A stretch of 11,615 nucleotides of DNA, taken from contig DAOVGU010000082.1 of NCBI GenBank assembly GCA_030672255.1, forward strand, positions 1 through 11,615, written 5' to 3'. Position 1 is the first letter of the stretch, and each line of letters opens with the position of its first letter. The stretch comes from a bacterium. Lineage in GTDB: Bacteria; Ratteibacteria; UBA8468. The position numbers and the translations under genes are program-made. Of the stretch, positions 1 to 7,849 are shown piece by piece. The notes beneath the pieces were generated by a model. The model had not been told where the DNA came from and made no database searches. It was given only the letters and a program-made list of their open reading frames with translations.

Positions 1-46
1 ATTGTATGGAATTTCAAAGTTACCCCTCTCCTCAATCCTCTCCGGC

Positions 47-138
47 CATGCCTCACATCTCGGCAGGCATGCTAAACGGTGCTCCTTATTCGTCGCACCA
101 GCATCCCTCAAGGAAGGGCTCCCATCCGGTGGATGGGA
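47..138. repeat. Cluster of inverted repeats, structured non-coding element of unknown role
   Basis: Four stems can be drawn in 92 bases: 47-53 with 65-71 (7 bp), 78-82 with 95-99 (5 bp), 105-108 with 115-118 (4 bp, weak) and 120-127 with 131-138 (8 bp). The second stem can be lengthened by pairing 69-73 with 100-104, giving 10 bp with a 4-nt bulge at 74-77. That extension uses bases 69-71, so it excludes the first stem. The stretch has no convincing reading frame and is not a tRNA. It could be a dispersed palindromic repeat, a transcript-end structure or a small structured RNA; the working strand cannot be decided from the window. Confidence 0.45.
120..138 (-). other. Perfect hairpin downstream of araB
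   Basis: An 8-bp perfect inverted repeat (120-127 pairs with 131-138) with a 3-nt loop lies 25 nt past the araB stop codon. Its position suits a 3'-end structure or transcription terminator for the leftward transcript. Neither flank has a run of T residues, so it is not a canonical Rho-independent terminator. It may simply be the strongest stem of the larger structured element that extends to position 47. Confidence 0.4.
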
Positions 139-163
139 AAGAGGAAATAGGTGGGGGTGTAAT

Positions 164-1870
164 TTATTTTAATTTTGCCAACTTTTTCATTATTGGTTCT
201 AAGGATTTCCCTGCGGCTAAATATTGTTGATAGAGTTTATTGTAAACCCTGGTTTTTGCTTTATCCGGACGATAGGTTTTACTGAATCCGGGGCAGATCC
301 TCTTTTGCGCCTCCTCTACATTTTTATAGTATCCGGAGGCAACGGCCGCAAAGATTGCCGCCCCTAAAGCGCAGGTCTGCTCGGAAGAGCTAACATTTAT
401 CGGTAATCCCAAGATATCGGAAGTAATCTGCATCACATAATCTACATTAGAAAGTCCCCCGCAGGCAATGACCGATTTAAGAGAAATTCCTTCCTTCTTA
501 AATTGCTGGACAATTCTTTTTGCCCCAAAAGCGGTGGACTCAATAATACTCTTATAAATCGCCGGGGGCAAAGAGCCCAGATTCATCCCGACAAGGGCAC
601 CGCGCAGAGATTGGTCGGCATAAGGTGTTCTTCTGCCATTAAACCAATCAATCGCTAAAAGACCCGATTCAGCCGGTTTAATATTTTTCCCTTCTTTGGT
701 AAGAACCTGATAAATGGTATCTTTCAATTCCTCTTTCAGTCTCTTTAGCTGCAAAGAAGATATATTTTTACCAAAAGAGGTTTTTGGCAGGATATTTACA
801 AAACTCCAGATAACAAGATCTCTGAGCCAGGCAAAGTCATCGCCTACCGAGGACTGCCCTGCCTCCAGACCAATGTAGCCCGGCACAATGGAGCCATCCA
901 CCTGACCGCAAATACCTTTCAATGTCCTCCTTCCTATTATATAGTTCGGAGCGATCACCATATCACAACTGGAAGTGCCAATGATTTTACAAAGCACCTT
1001 AGGTTTGATCCCGGCTCCCACCGCTCCCATATGGGCATCGAAGGCGCCAACAGCTACCGAAGCCGAGTTGGAAAGCCCCAATTTACGCGCCCACTCTTTA
1101 CTTAAATTTCCCACTTTCCTATCCGAGGTATAGGTGTGCTGATAGAGATGACCTCGAAGACCCTTTAAAAGAGGATTTACACTGTCCAGGAATTCCTGCG
1201 ATGGTAGCCCATTCCAATCCTCACTCCACATCGCTTTGTGTCCCGCGGCACATCTGCTGTGGGCCATACCTTCTGGATTGGTATTGCCAACCAAAAGGTT
1301 TGTTATCCAGTCACAATGTTCTACCCAGCTATAGGCAGATTTTCTCACATTTTTATCTATCTTTAATGTATACAGTATTTTCGAGAAGAACCACTCTGAG
1401 GAGTAAACCCCACCACTATAGCGAGTGTAATCTATTTTCCAGGATTTAGCCTTTTCATTTATTAAAGATGCCTCTTCCTTGGCCGTGTGGTCCTTCCAGA
1501 TGATAAACATCCCATTAGGATTTTCTTTGAATTCCGGCTTTAGGGCTAAAGGGGTACCTTTCTCATCGACTGCTGCTACGGTGCTTCCGGTGGTATCAAT
1601 CCCGATGCCAATTATCTTACTGCCAATATTTATCCCTTTCTTTTTAGAGACATCCCTTAAAATGCTCTTCACAACCTTGATCATTGCCTCGATGTAATCG
1701 GAAGGATGCTGTCTGAACTGGTCTATTTTGGGATCACAGTAAAGGCCATCTTTCCACCGCGGATAATATTCAACTCCACTTCCAATGGCTTGCCCATTGG
1801 CCGGGTCAACAATTAAAGCCCTAACACTATCGGTTCCAAAATCAAGCCCTAAGAGATAGCCTTTTCTCAT
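164..1870 (-). CDS. araB: L-ribulokinase (FGGY carbohydrate kinase)
   Basis: This gene encodes cytoplasmic L-ribulokinase, which uses ATP to phosphorylate L-ribulose to L-ribulose 5-phosphate in L-arabinose breakdown. The 568 residues match the usual AraB length, and the similarity to E. coli AraB, recalled from memory, runs end to end. Visible landmarks are the N-terminal phosphate-binding motif DFGTDSVRAL (residues 10-19), the YPRW and QFRQHP blocks (36-56), FIIWKDHTA (122-130), YSSEWF (156-161), GAFDAHMGAVGAG (275-287, with D278 as the expected catalytic base), KGICGQVDGS (318-327), the ribulokinase-typical DWFNGRRTP (408-416) and the C-terminal ALGAAIFAAVASG. The start gives the family's normal N-terminus, but its Shine-Dalgarno site is poor. 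It lies 62 nt after the SUMF1-like gene. The isomerase and epimerase genes araA and araD are not in the window; they may lie to the left. Confidence 0.95.
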   Translation of the reverse strand: MRKGYLLGLDFGTDSVRALIVDPANGQAIGSGVEYYPRWKDGLYCDPKIDQFRQHPSDYIEAMIKVVKSILRDVSKKKGINIGSKIIGIGIDTTGSTVAAVDEKGTPLALKPEFKENPNGMFIIWKDHTAKEEASLINEKAKSWKIDYTRYSGGVYSSEWFFSKILYTLKIDKNVRKSAYSWVEHCDWITNLLVGNTNPEGMAHSRCAAGHKAMWSEDWNGLPSQEFLDSVNPLLKGLRGHLYQHTYTSDRKVGNLSKEWARKLGLSNSASVAVGAFDAHMGAVGAGIKPKVLCKIIGTSSCDMVIAPNYIIGRRTLKGICGQVDGSIVPGYIGLEAGQSSVGDDFAWLRDLVIWSFVNILPKTSFGKNISSLQLKRLKEELKDTIYQVLTKEGKNIKPAESGLLAIDWFNGRRTPYADQSLRGALVGMNLGSLPPAIYKSIIESTAFGAKRIVQQFKKEGISLKSVIACGGLSNVDYVMQITSDILGLPINVSSSEQTCALGAAIFAAVASGYYKNVEEAQKRICPGFSKTYRPDKAKTRVYNKLYQQYLAAGKSLEPIMKKLAKLK

Positions 1871-1892
1871 TTCTTTATGGTTTTCACTAATA

Positions 1893-1922
1893 ATTCTATC
1901 ACAAAAGGTGAGAGGATGAAAA
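1893..1922 (-). promoter_or_regulatory. Possible sigma-70-type promoter for araB
   Basis: In the 62-nt gap before araB, the minus strand carries TAGAAT (1893-1898, five of six matches to the -10 consensus). An 18-nt spacer separates it from TTTTCA (1917-1922, four of six matches to -35). The -10 end is 22 nt upstream of the ATG. Such matches occur by chance in A+T-rich gaps, and read-through from the upstream genes is equally possible. A short TCAC...GTGA inverted repeat sits just inside the spacer (1899-1911). Confidence 0.25.
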
Positions 1923-1932
1923 GGAGGAACCC

Positions 1933-2751
1933 TTACCTTACACAGCGGAAGCCATAGATATCATACCCAAAACAGATATCTGTATAGGCAGGGTTTTCAT
2001 GATAACGAAAAGATGAGCGACAACTATTGGGACTTGTATCCCAGCAACCACCACGCAAAACCTTAGTGTCTCCCGTCTTTGGTCCTTTCGGGTTTTTCTC
2101 AGGACTTTCTTGATAGTAGTCCGCTTTATAAAAGTCATCACACCATTCCCAGATATTACCATGCATATCGCATAATCCCCAGGGATTGGGAAATTTTTGA
2201 CCTACTGAATGAGGTCTTCCGCTGGAGTTTTTTTTAAACCAACCATAATGTTTTAACTTTCTTGGATCATCCCCAAATGAATACCTTGTTTTTGTCCCTG
2301 CCCGGCATGCATATTCCCACTCTGCCTCAGTGGGTAGTCTGTATCCATTTGCATCAAAGTTACATTCCCAGGTTTCTAAATCGTAGCAAGGTTGAAGCCC
2401 TTCTGAGCGAGAACGGGCATTACAATATCTTACAGCATCGGACCAGCGTACCTGCTCTACTGGATTCTTTCTTCCTTTCCGCTTGGAGGGGTTCTCTCCC
2501 ATAACCTTTTCATACTCTTCCTGCGTTACGGGGTATTTATCAATGTAAAAAGAGTCTACGTAGACCCGATGAGGTTTTTCATCCATTCCACCCTGCTTAT
2601 CTCCGATTGTAAACCAGCCACCTGGAACCAAAATTATCTCCACTCCAGATTCAGTCTTTATCTCTTTTGGCAGATTATCACTACTACCTTGAAGGAAAAG
2701 TAAAGGTAGAACCACACAGATGAGACCGAGCAATTTCTTAATATAGTTCAT
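1933..2751 (-). CDS. Secreted SUMF1/formylglycine-generating-enzyme-like protein, probably not a true FGE
   Basis: The 272-residue protein has an N-terminal hydrophobic signal segment (about 1-22; no lipobox cysteine), then one complete FGE-sulfatase/SUMF1 fold. Family hallmarks are LVPGGWFTIGD (41-51), the HRVYVDSFYIDKYPVT block (61-76), RLPTEAEWEYACRAG (138-152), NPWGLCDMHGNIWEW (189-203), RGGCW (233-237) and the terminal GFRCVR. In human FGE two cysteines (C336 and C341) bind copper and activate oxygen. Aligning the GGS-xxC-xxxx-C region by eye keeps the second as C244, but threonine (T239) replaces the first. Most bacterial SUMF1 proteins share that pattern and are not proven formylglycine makers. 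No sulfatase is encoded nearby. Ten cysteines fit an exported, disulfide-bonded protein. A GGAAG ribosome site (2758-2762) sits 6 nt before the ATG, and the gene follows the upstream gene by 41 nt. Confidence 0.88.
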   Translation of the reverse strand: MNYIKKLLGLICVVLPLLFLQGSSDNLPKEIKTESGVEIILVPGGWFTIGDKQGGMDEKPHRVYVDSFYIDKYPVTQEEYEKVMGENPSKRKGRKNPVEQVRWSDAVRYCNARSRSEGLQPCYDLETWECNFDANGYRLPTEAEWEYACRAGTKTRYSFGDDPRKLKHYGWFKKNSSGRPHSVGQKFPNPWGLCDMHGNIWEWCDDFYKADYYQESPEKNPKGPKTGDTKVLRGGCWDTSPNSCRSSFRYHENPAYTDICFGYDIYGFRCVR

Positions 2752-2792
2752 TTATTGCTTCCATATATTATAATCCTTTAGGAATTATATCC

Positions 2793-4646
2793 TTAGAAAC
2801 CCCAACCAGGGTTTCTACGTGCCTCCCGGGCAAGTCTTCTGATCTTCTCCGCTGCCTTCATAACCTCAGGTTTTTCCGATTCTGCGGCAACAATGATTGC
2901 TTCCTGCTGGAGATATCTGAGATGCCGCCGGTATACCGCTGTTGCATTTTCGGTCATCCAGTAACCAAGCTGAGGTCTAAGGACGCGTACCTCTACTAAT
3001 TCTTCTGGGTTTCCTTCACGGGCAAGTTTTTTTATTCTCTCTCCTACCTCAATGGTGTATTCCATCACCGCTGGCCGGAACTCTTTCCATAGGGCATCTT
3101 TACCAATCCTCTTAAACCAGGGAGTATAGAAGCGGCCTTCTAACTCCTGCTCCATCTCTCTGAGAATCTTTTCCATTTTCCCAAGAAAGGGGACGAGCCT
3201 GGGATTTTCTTTCTTTGTGGTGCTAATAAATTCCATTATCTTCTGGGTTGAGAGCTTGAATCCTTCAAGCTGTCTCAGTGTATGGTCGACGGTTCTCAAT
3301 ACGCCATTCACCAAGAGATCAACAAGAAATGCCTGTTCTGTTGCCAGTCCTTTTTTGAAGAGACGAAGGAGAGCACCATTTGCAGCACAGGCACCAAGTA
3401 TAGCTGGCCTCTCCCCTGGCCATCGCCCTACTGCATATGATAGCCTCTTTCCCAGATCTAGCATTTGTTTATAACGGGTGTCCCCCAGGGTTTGCCGGAG
3501 GATGTCGCCCGGCGTGTCCACCTCTTGAGGTATGTTTTTTTCTCTTCCCAGGGGATAGATCAGTGCGATATTATCAAGGGCAATATCTCTACCTTTATAC
3601 CTAAGTACCTTTCTGTTCAAATGTAAGAATGCCTTTTCACCATCGAACCAGCAGGGCCAGACGATAAAACCTTCCTCTGGCTTCCATCGAGTGTATCTTT
3701 CTTTTTTAAAATCTATAGAGAGGTTTCTCTTCTTCCTGCAAAAGTTGGTTTTCCAGCCTGCCGGGAAGGGTCTCTTCCAATCAATTGCTACATCCTTAAG
3801 GTAAGGGATCTCATCCAGTTTCACCTCATGCCAGATTCCGGGTGCCTCTAATATTCCAATATATACGCTTTTTTTATCAAAAGTGACTTGGATAACATCA
3901 ATAAAGCGTCTTTTTCCTTTACCGCTGAGAAGGGCGCTTACGGTCTGTTCACCAAAGGGCCATGTGATTGTCACTATCCTCTCCTCCCCATCTATAAGAT
4001 TCAGAATGATATTCTCCACTGGAAGGAGAAGCCGGGAGGCAGAATAGTCTCTTGGATTAAACACTACATCCTGGCAAGCCTGCTGATAACCGACCCCGGC
4101 ATCCTTGTACTCCGTGTAAGCAGGAATTATGGTAAAGCGGATTGGGGTACGAACCTGAACCGCTCCCGCATTCTCCAGGGGCCTGATTTCCAGAAAGCGT
4201 TTCTCCCTGCCCAGTGAAAATGCCTGCCGCATCATCCGATTGGACTTGGTGAGGAAGATGACCTCTAATGTTGCCTCATCTTCATTATTCTTCAATATCT
4301 TGGCAGAGCGAATGCTTGAGGCTCTTTCCCCTTTTAAATCTATAGGAACAATCTTTACCGGCTTTTCCTCCTTTGCTTCTTTTGAATAGAGAAGAATGTC
4401 TCCCTTCTCTGAAGAGAAAAGGAGTAGAATCCGCCCATTCTCCAGAGCCACATCCCCCTTGAAAGAATAATTGGTAGTAGGAGGTGGAATAATCTCCCAG
4501 TTTTCTCTCCCGCCAATGTCTATCTCCTCGCCAAGGATGCTTTTGGTATCCCAGATTCCTGTGCGCTGATGGACTCCTCCCTCAGCCGTAACCAAGAAAA
4601 CCCCTAAAATAACCAAGAAGAGAAATGATCTCTTTAGCCATACCAT
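2793..4646 (-). CDS. Secreted protein of unknown function, paralogue of the C-terminal half of the upstream gene product
   Basis: I do not recognise a named family. The 617-residue product begins with a clear Sec signal peptide (about 1-23; basic start, hydrophobic core, cleavage near AEG). Residues about 66-390 are beta-strand-rich and align by eye with about 546-810 of the neighbouring 1062-aa protein. Matched blocks are RSAKILKN (113-120) with QSLRILKN (587-594), FLEIRPLENAG (151-161) with FIEVTPLEDAG (621-631), GIWHE (270-274) with GIWHQ (724-728), IALIYPLGR (360-368) with LALVYLYGR (780-788), and TPGDILRQ with TPIDIIKE. Residues about 400-610 look alpha-helical and rich in Lys, Arg and Glu. 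There are no transmembrane segments after the signal peptide. Unlike its neighbour it has no CBM9-like or PD40 module. An extracytoplasmic role is inferred; the activity is unknown. Confidence 0.85.
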   Translation of the reverse strand: MVWLKRSFLFLVILGVFLVTAEGGVHQRTGIWDTKSILGEEIDIGGRENWEIIPPPTTNYSFKGDVALENGRILLLFSSEKGDILLYSKEAKEEKPVKIVPIDLKGERASSIRSAKILKNNEDEATLEVIFLTKSNRMMRQAFSLGREKRFLEIRPLENAGAVQVRTPIRFTIIPAYTEYKDAGVGYQQACQDVVFNPRDYSASRLLLPVENIILNLIDGEERIVTITWPFGEQTVSALLSGKGKRRFIDVIQVTFDKKSVYIGILEAPGIWHEVKLDEIPYLKDVAIDWKRPFPAGWKTNFCRKKRNLSIDFKKERYTRWKPEEGFIVWPCWFDGEKAFLHLNRKVLRYKGRDIALDNIALIYPLGREKNIPQEVDTPGDILRQTLGDTRYKQMLDLGKRLSYAVGRWPGERPAILGACAANGALLRLFKKGLATEQAFLVDLLVNGVLRTVDHTLRQLEGFKLSTQKIMEFISTTKKENPRLVPFLGKMEKILREMEQELEGRFYTPWFKRIGKDALWKEFRPAVMEYTIEVGERIKKLAREGNPEELVEVRVLRPQLGYWMTENATAVYRRHLRYLQQEAIIVAAESEKPEVMKAAEKIRRLAREARRNPGWGF

Positions 4647-4655
4647 GAAAACTGT

Positions 4656-4663
4656 CCTCCTTA
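4656..4663 (-). promoter_or_regulatory. Strong Shine-Dalgarno site merged with the upstream stop codon
   Basis: The minus strand reads TAAGGAGG here. The TAA (4661-4663) ends the 1062-aa gene and is itself part of the AAGGAGG ribosome site (4656-4662), 9 nt before the ATG of the 617-aa gene. This fixes the start of the downstream gene and implies that its translation is coupled to the gene before it. Confidence 0.8.
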
Positions 4664-7600
4664 TTCTAATAACAGTGTTACCACATGTGACCTCCGCCCC
4701 TGATCGCCAGGCCAGTTTGGAATTATTACCAGCATTTTCTTCTTTTCTACGAAGTCTCTTCTTCCTATAACCTGGGTAAGATTCCTTATCTCTTCTGCCG
4801 GTTTTCTGATTGCCGGCTCTCTTGCTATGGCCATTCCAGCGCTATCTCTTAAGTTCATTACCAGTCTTTTATATTCTCTGAGGAGTTCTCTGCGTTCAGC
4901 AATAGCATCGAAAAGGACGTTGAAGGAAAGATGGTTTGCTCTTTTCGCTCTTATCCTCTCGCAATGCTCAGTTATCTCCTTTTTTGGTTTTAAGTTAAGC
5001 CCTCTCTCCTCAAGGTCATTCAGTTCCTTCTTAATCCTTTCCATCTCCTCAAGAAATCCTCCACTCTTAGCACTTCTTCTCTCAATATCCTTTGATAAGG
5101 AATCAATCTGTCCTGTAAAATTCCTATATTCATCAAGTCTCCTATCCATCTTTTCTATAAATTTCTCTATAACACCGCAGAGGTAACCGGTATACTTCTT
5201 CCCATGCGGATGTTTGAACATGTTTCTTAACGACTCAATGAGAAGAGAGATATGGGGGTGTTCGGTCCAGTCCTTGAGCGGCCGGTGCTTGGTGAGATTC
5301 TCGGGAACTCCCAATACGTAGGATGTGGCTTTGGGACGTGTCTTGCGCGGTCCGGGATCAGGTCCCTTCCCAGGGATGTGATAGGTTGTTAGCCCCTCTG
5401 TCTCCAGCATTTCCCCGAGGGGTTTCTCCCATATCTCCTTTATAATGTCGATTGGTGTAAGGATATTAATCGGGGTCAACCTTGTCCGGCCATAAAGGTA
5501 GACGAGAGCAAGCTCCGGTTTCCCCAACTCCTCATCTATGGAAACTTTTGTTCCACCAGAGAATATCCTTGTACAATACCTTCGGCTGCTATAGAGAGCG
5601 AGTCTGTAGATGCCAGGGAAGGGTGTCTTTGGCGAGAAGATGAGGGAATCTTCTCCTGATTGTTCCTGGTGCCAGATACCCTCACCGCTTAAGATACTCA
5701 CAAAGAAGCTCTTCTGCTCAAACGAGATTTCTGTGCCGGTAAATATATCTTGCTTTTTAATGAGCTCTGCCCTTTGTTTATTTGAAGGAGCAATTATCAT
5801 CATGAGACTATTTCCCTGACCAAGAAGTCCTATCAAGAGGTCAGTTGAGGGAAGGGGAAACCTTGAAGGAAAATACTTTGCGGGAGCAAAGATGAGGTCA
5901 TTTGCAAACCTATCGGGCAAAAGGAGGAAATACATATCGGCCCTGAGATAAACTTTTCCTGCATCCTCCAAAGGTGTGACCTCAATAAAAGGCCTTGTTC
6001 GCGGGATCCGATAGGCGAGCTTTGGACCGCTAAAATAGCTGACTTCTATAACTACCTCTTCACTACCATTCTTCAGGATGCGGAGTGATTGTATCCTGCG
6101 AGCCTTTTTGCCTTTCCTATCAAAGGGAATGAATTCTATTCTCTTTTGCTCTCCCTTAAAGAAGATGAACACCCTTTTCCTTGAGAGGAAAAAGATCAAC
6201 CAATCATTCTCAACTGCAATACTTCTTTTCTTTATATTAAGGATTGAACCTGCCTTATCAGGAGAGAGAGTCTTCCAGCCCGTTCTTTTCTTGATGGATT
6301 CATTATCAATATGGGTTTTTACCTCCCATAGATGCAGATGAGAACCCATTTGAAGAGGTAATTGCTCCCCAAAATATTCCACTTGCCAGTCAGGGCCTAG
6401 ATCCAGATTTCTCATCCTCAGTCGGGGCGCTCGTCCATCATCAACCCCAATGATGTAGAGATCCCATAGACCATTGGGATCTGAAGCTTGGCAGTAAGCA
6501 ACCCCCCTGCCATACAAAGACCAGACGGGGGAAGATTGAATCCCTCCTGCAGTTGTCAATCGGCGTCGGTTGACTCCATCTATATCCACCACATCGATAC
6601 TCCCTCTATCCTGAAAGGCAATCCTCTTCCCGTTCGGAGACCATCTGGGGGCACACTGGACATCTCTTTGAAGGAGTTTGAGAAGACGACTTGGCTTCTC
6701 GCCGAGTTCCATAACAAAGATTCCTTTCTCACCTTCCATGTCTGCTACAAATAATATTTTCTTCCCATCCGGAGAATAGCTTGGAAATGAGCAATCTCTC
6801 CAGTCAGATGGACTCATAACCCTTTCCTCTCCGGATGCAAGAATCCTTTCCACTATCCTTCCCTCTCGCCTGAAGATGATTCTTTTCCCGTCTGGAGACC
6901 ACTGTCCTTGGTCTCCGTCACAGATTCTCTTCTCCTTCTCTCCTTTGGAGTCTACAAGCCAGACACCAATTCTGCCTCCTCTTGTGGAGTTAAAGAGAAC
7001 CTTCTTCCCACAAGAAGAGAGCCGTGGGGCTGCATGGGGCCCGCTTGCAGAGGTAAGCTTGCCCTTAGCAAAAGTGCCACCTGGATATCTTGAGAAGACG
7101 GGAGGAGATACCTCTTTCCATATCACAGGAGGAGCAACCCTTTTTTTCTTTACTTCTTTCACGGGCAACTCTTTTTGTTTAAAGAGGAAAGAGGCAAAGT
7201 TATGAAGCTCATGAAAGCTTCTTTTAAGGGGAGCCCAGGTGGTAGATCTATTCCCACCCGAGGTGAAGACAGTTATATTTCTGGTGATATTTCCCTTCCA
7301 GATTTCTCCATCCTGAAGACCCCTATCAAAACCCAGTATTGCAAAGGGAATCCTTATCTCTACTGACCAGTAGTCTTCTCCTTTGTAAATATCCCCCTCC
7401 CAGTTGCTTAAAGGTATTTTTGGCCCGCGCGTAAGAACCCTTACGAACTGATAAGACAAACGGCTGCCCATGGTATTCACCATAAATTTAGAATACTTTG
7501 CGAGGGCCGAAGCAAGAAATATCTCTACACTATCTTCTATGACTTCAGCAATATCAGGCTCTTCACACTTTATCCCGATATAGAGATTATCCTTATCCCA

Positions 7601-7849
7601 GCCCATTCTGAAGAAGGTCTGTTTCGCTTTCGCCACCTCCCCTCCCAGAACATAGAACCCTGTTGCCTCGGGCAGCGATTGCCAGACCGGCTCATCGAGT
7701 CGCCCATCTATCTCGGGAGCTACCGAGATAAAGTGGACAGGATAATTAGTCTTCTCTCCTGCTTGTGGTGTGGCAAAAGCAGGTGCCGAAATAAACAAAG
7801 CTGAGAAGCACAGGAAAAGAATAAAATTAGAGGATTTTTTACCTCTCAT
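4661..7849 (-). CDS. Large secreted multidomain protein: CBM9-like domain, PD40 beta-propeller, uncharacterised C-terminal domain
   Basis: The 1062-residue product has a Sec signal peptide (1-26, cleavage after AFA). Next is a CBM9/DOMON-like sugar-binding-type domain (about 35-225) that opens with PEIDGRLDEPVW and includes WDKDNLYIGIKC and the YWSVEIRIPFAILG strand. Residues about 270-490 hold TolB-like PD40 repeats: WSPDGKRIIF (317-326), YSPDGKKILF (358-367), WSPNGKRIAF (403-412) and a degenerate WSLYGRGVAY (443-452). Residues about 546-810 form an uncharacterised beta-rich domain shared with the next gene. Residues about 860-1035 are charged and helical, probably coiled coil (KELNDLEERG, RRELLREYKR). 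No glycosidase or protease signature is visible, so binding or scaffolding outside the cytoplasm is the best inference. Its GGAAG ribosome site (7859-7863) and start lie inside the preceding gene (11-nt overlap), and it ends 14 nt before the paralogue. Confidence 0.88.
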   Translation of the reverse strand: MRGKKSSNFILFLCFSALFISAPAFATPQAGEKTNYPVHFISVAPEIDGRLDEPVWQSLPEATGFYVLGGEVAKAKQTFFRMGWDKDNLYIGIKCEEPDIAEVIEDSVEIFLASALAKYSKFMVNTMGSRLSYQFVRVLTRGPKIPLSNWEGDIYKGEDYWSVEIRIPFAILGFDRGLQDGEIWKGNITRNITVFTSGGNRSTTWAPLKRSFHELHNFASFLFKQKELPVKEVKKKRVAPPVIWKEVSPPVFSRYPGGTFAKGKLTSASGPHAAPRLSSCGKKVLFNSTRGGRIGVWLVDSKGEKEKRICDGDQGQWSPDGKRIIFRREGRIVERILASGEERVMSPSDWRDCSFPSYSPDGKKILFVADMEGEKGIFVMELGEKPSRLLKLLQRDVQCAPRWSPNGKRIAFQDRGSIDVVDIDGVNRRRLTTAGGIQSSPVWSLYGRGVAYCQASDPNGLWDLYIIGVDDGRAPRLRMRNLDLGPDWQVEYFGEQLPLQMGSHLHLWEVKTHIDNESIKKRTGWKTLSPDKAGSILNIKKRSIAVENDWLIFFLSRKRVFIFFKGEQKRIEFIPFDRKGKKARRIQSLRILKNGSEEVVIEVSYFSGPKLAYRIPRTRPFIEVTPLEDAGKVYLRADMYFLLLPDRFANDLIFAPAKYFPSRFPLPSTDLLIGLLGQGNSLMMIIAPSNKQRAELIKKQDIFTGTEISFEQKSFFVSILSGEGIWHQEQSGEDSLIFSPKTPFPGIYRLALYSSRRYCTRIFSGGTKVSIDEELGKPELALVYLYGRTRLTPINILTPIDIIKEIWEKPLGEMLETEGLTTYHIPGKGPDPGPRKTRPKATSYVLGVPENLTKHRPLKDWTEHPHISLLIESLRNMFKHPHGKKYTGYLCGVIEKFIEKMDRRLDEYRNFTGQIDSLSKDIERRSAKSGGFLEEMERIKKELNDLEERGLNLKPKKEITEHCERIRAKRANHLSFNVLFDAIAERRELLREYKRLVMNLRDSAGMAIAREPAIRKPAEEIRNLTQVIGRRDFVEKKKMLVIIPNWPGDQGRRSHVVTLLLE

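Noticed and set aside
6..230. Plus-strand reading frame of 74 codons covering the left-end gap and the araB 3' end
   Set aside because: It runs into the antisense of araB, has no recognisable ribosome site or protein features, and its sequence is explained by the inverted repeats at 47-138.
1921..1930. AAGGAGGAAC on the plus strand, resembling a strong Shine-Dalgarno site
   Set aside because: No plus-strand start codon with a credible frame follows; it is antisense to the gap between the SUMF1-like gene and araB.
2767..2789. Two TATAAT sequences (minus strand) upstream of the SUMF1-like gene as promoter -10 boxes
   Set aside because: Neither has a reasonable -35 hexamer at 16-18 nt, and the 41-nt gap is simply A+T-rich. 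A weak promoter is not excluded, but the sequence does not support calling one.
3888..4217. Plus-strand 109-codon frame
   Set aside because: It is wholly antisense to the well-supported 617-aa gene and has no domain signal or family resemblance.
4827..5186. Plus-strand 119-codon frame rich in Ser and Leu
   Set aside because: It is antisense to the Lys/Glu-rich helical tail of the 1062-aa protein; reverse-complemented Lys/Glu codons give this composition automatically.
6630..6902. Recurring short DNA motif similar to TTCCC(A/G)TC(C/T)GGAGA on the plus strand, at about 6630, 6763 and 6887
   Set aside because: These are the codons of the PD40 signature SPDGK/SPNGK in successive propeller repeats, not a separate DNA repeat or CRISPR.
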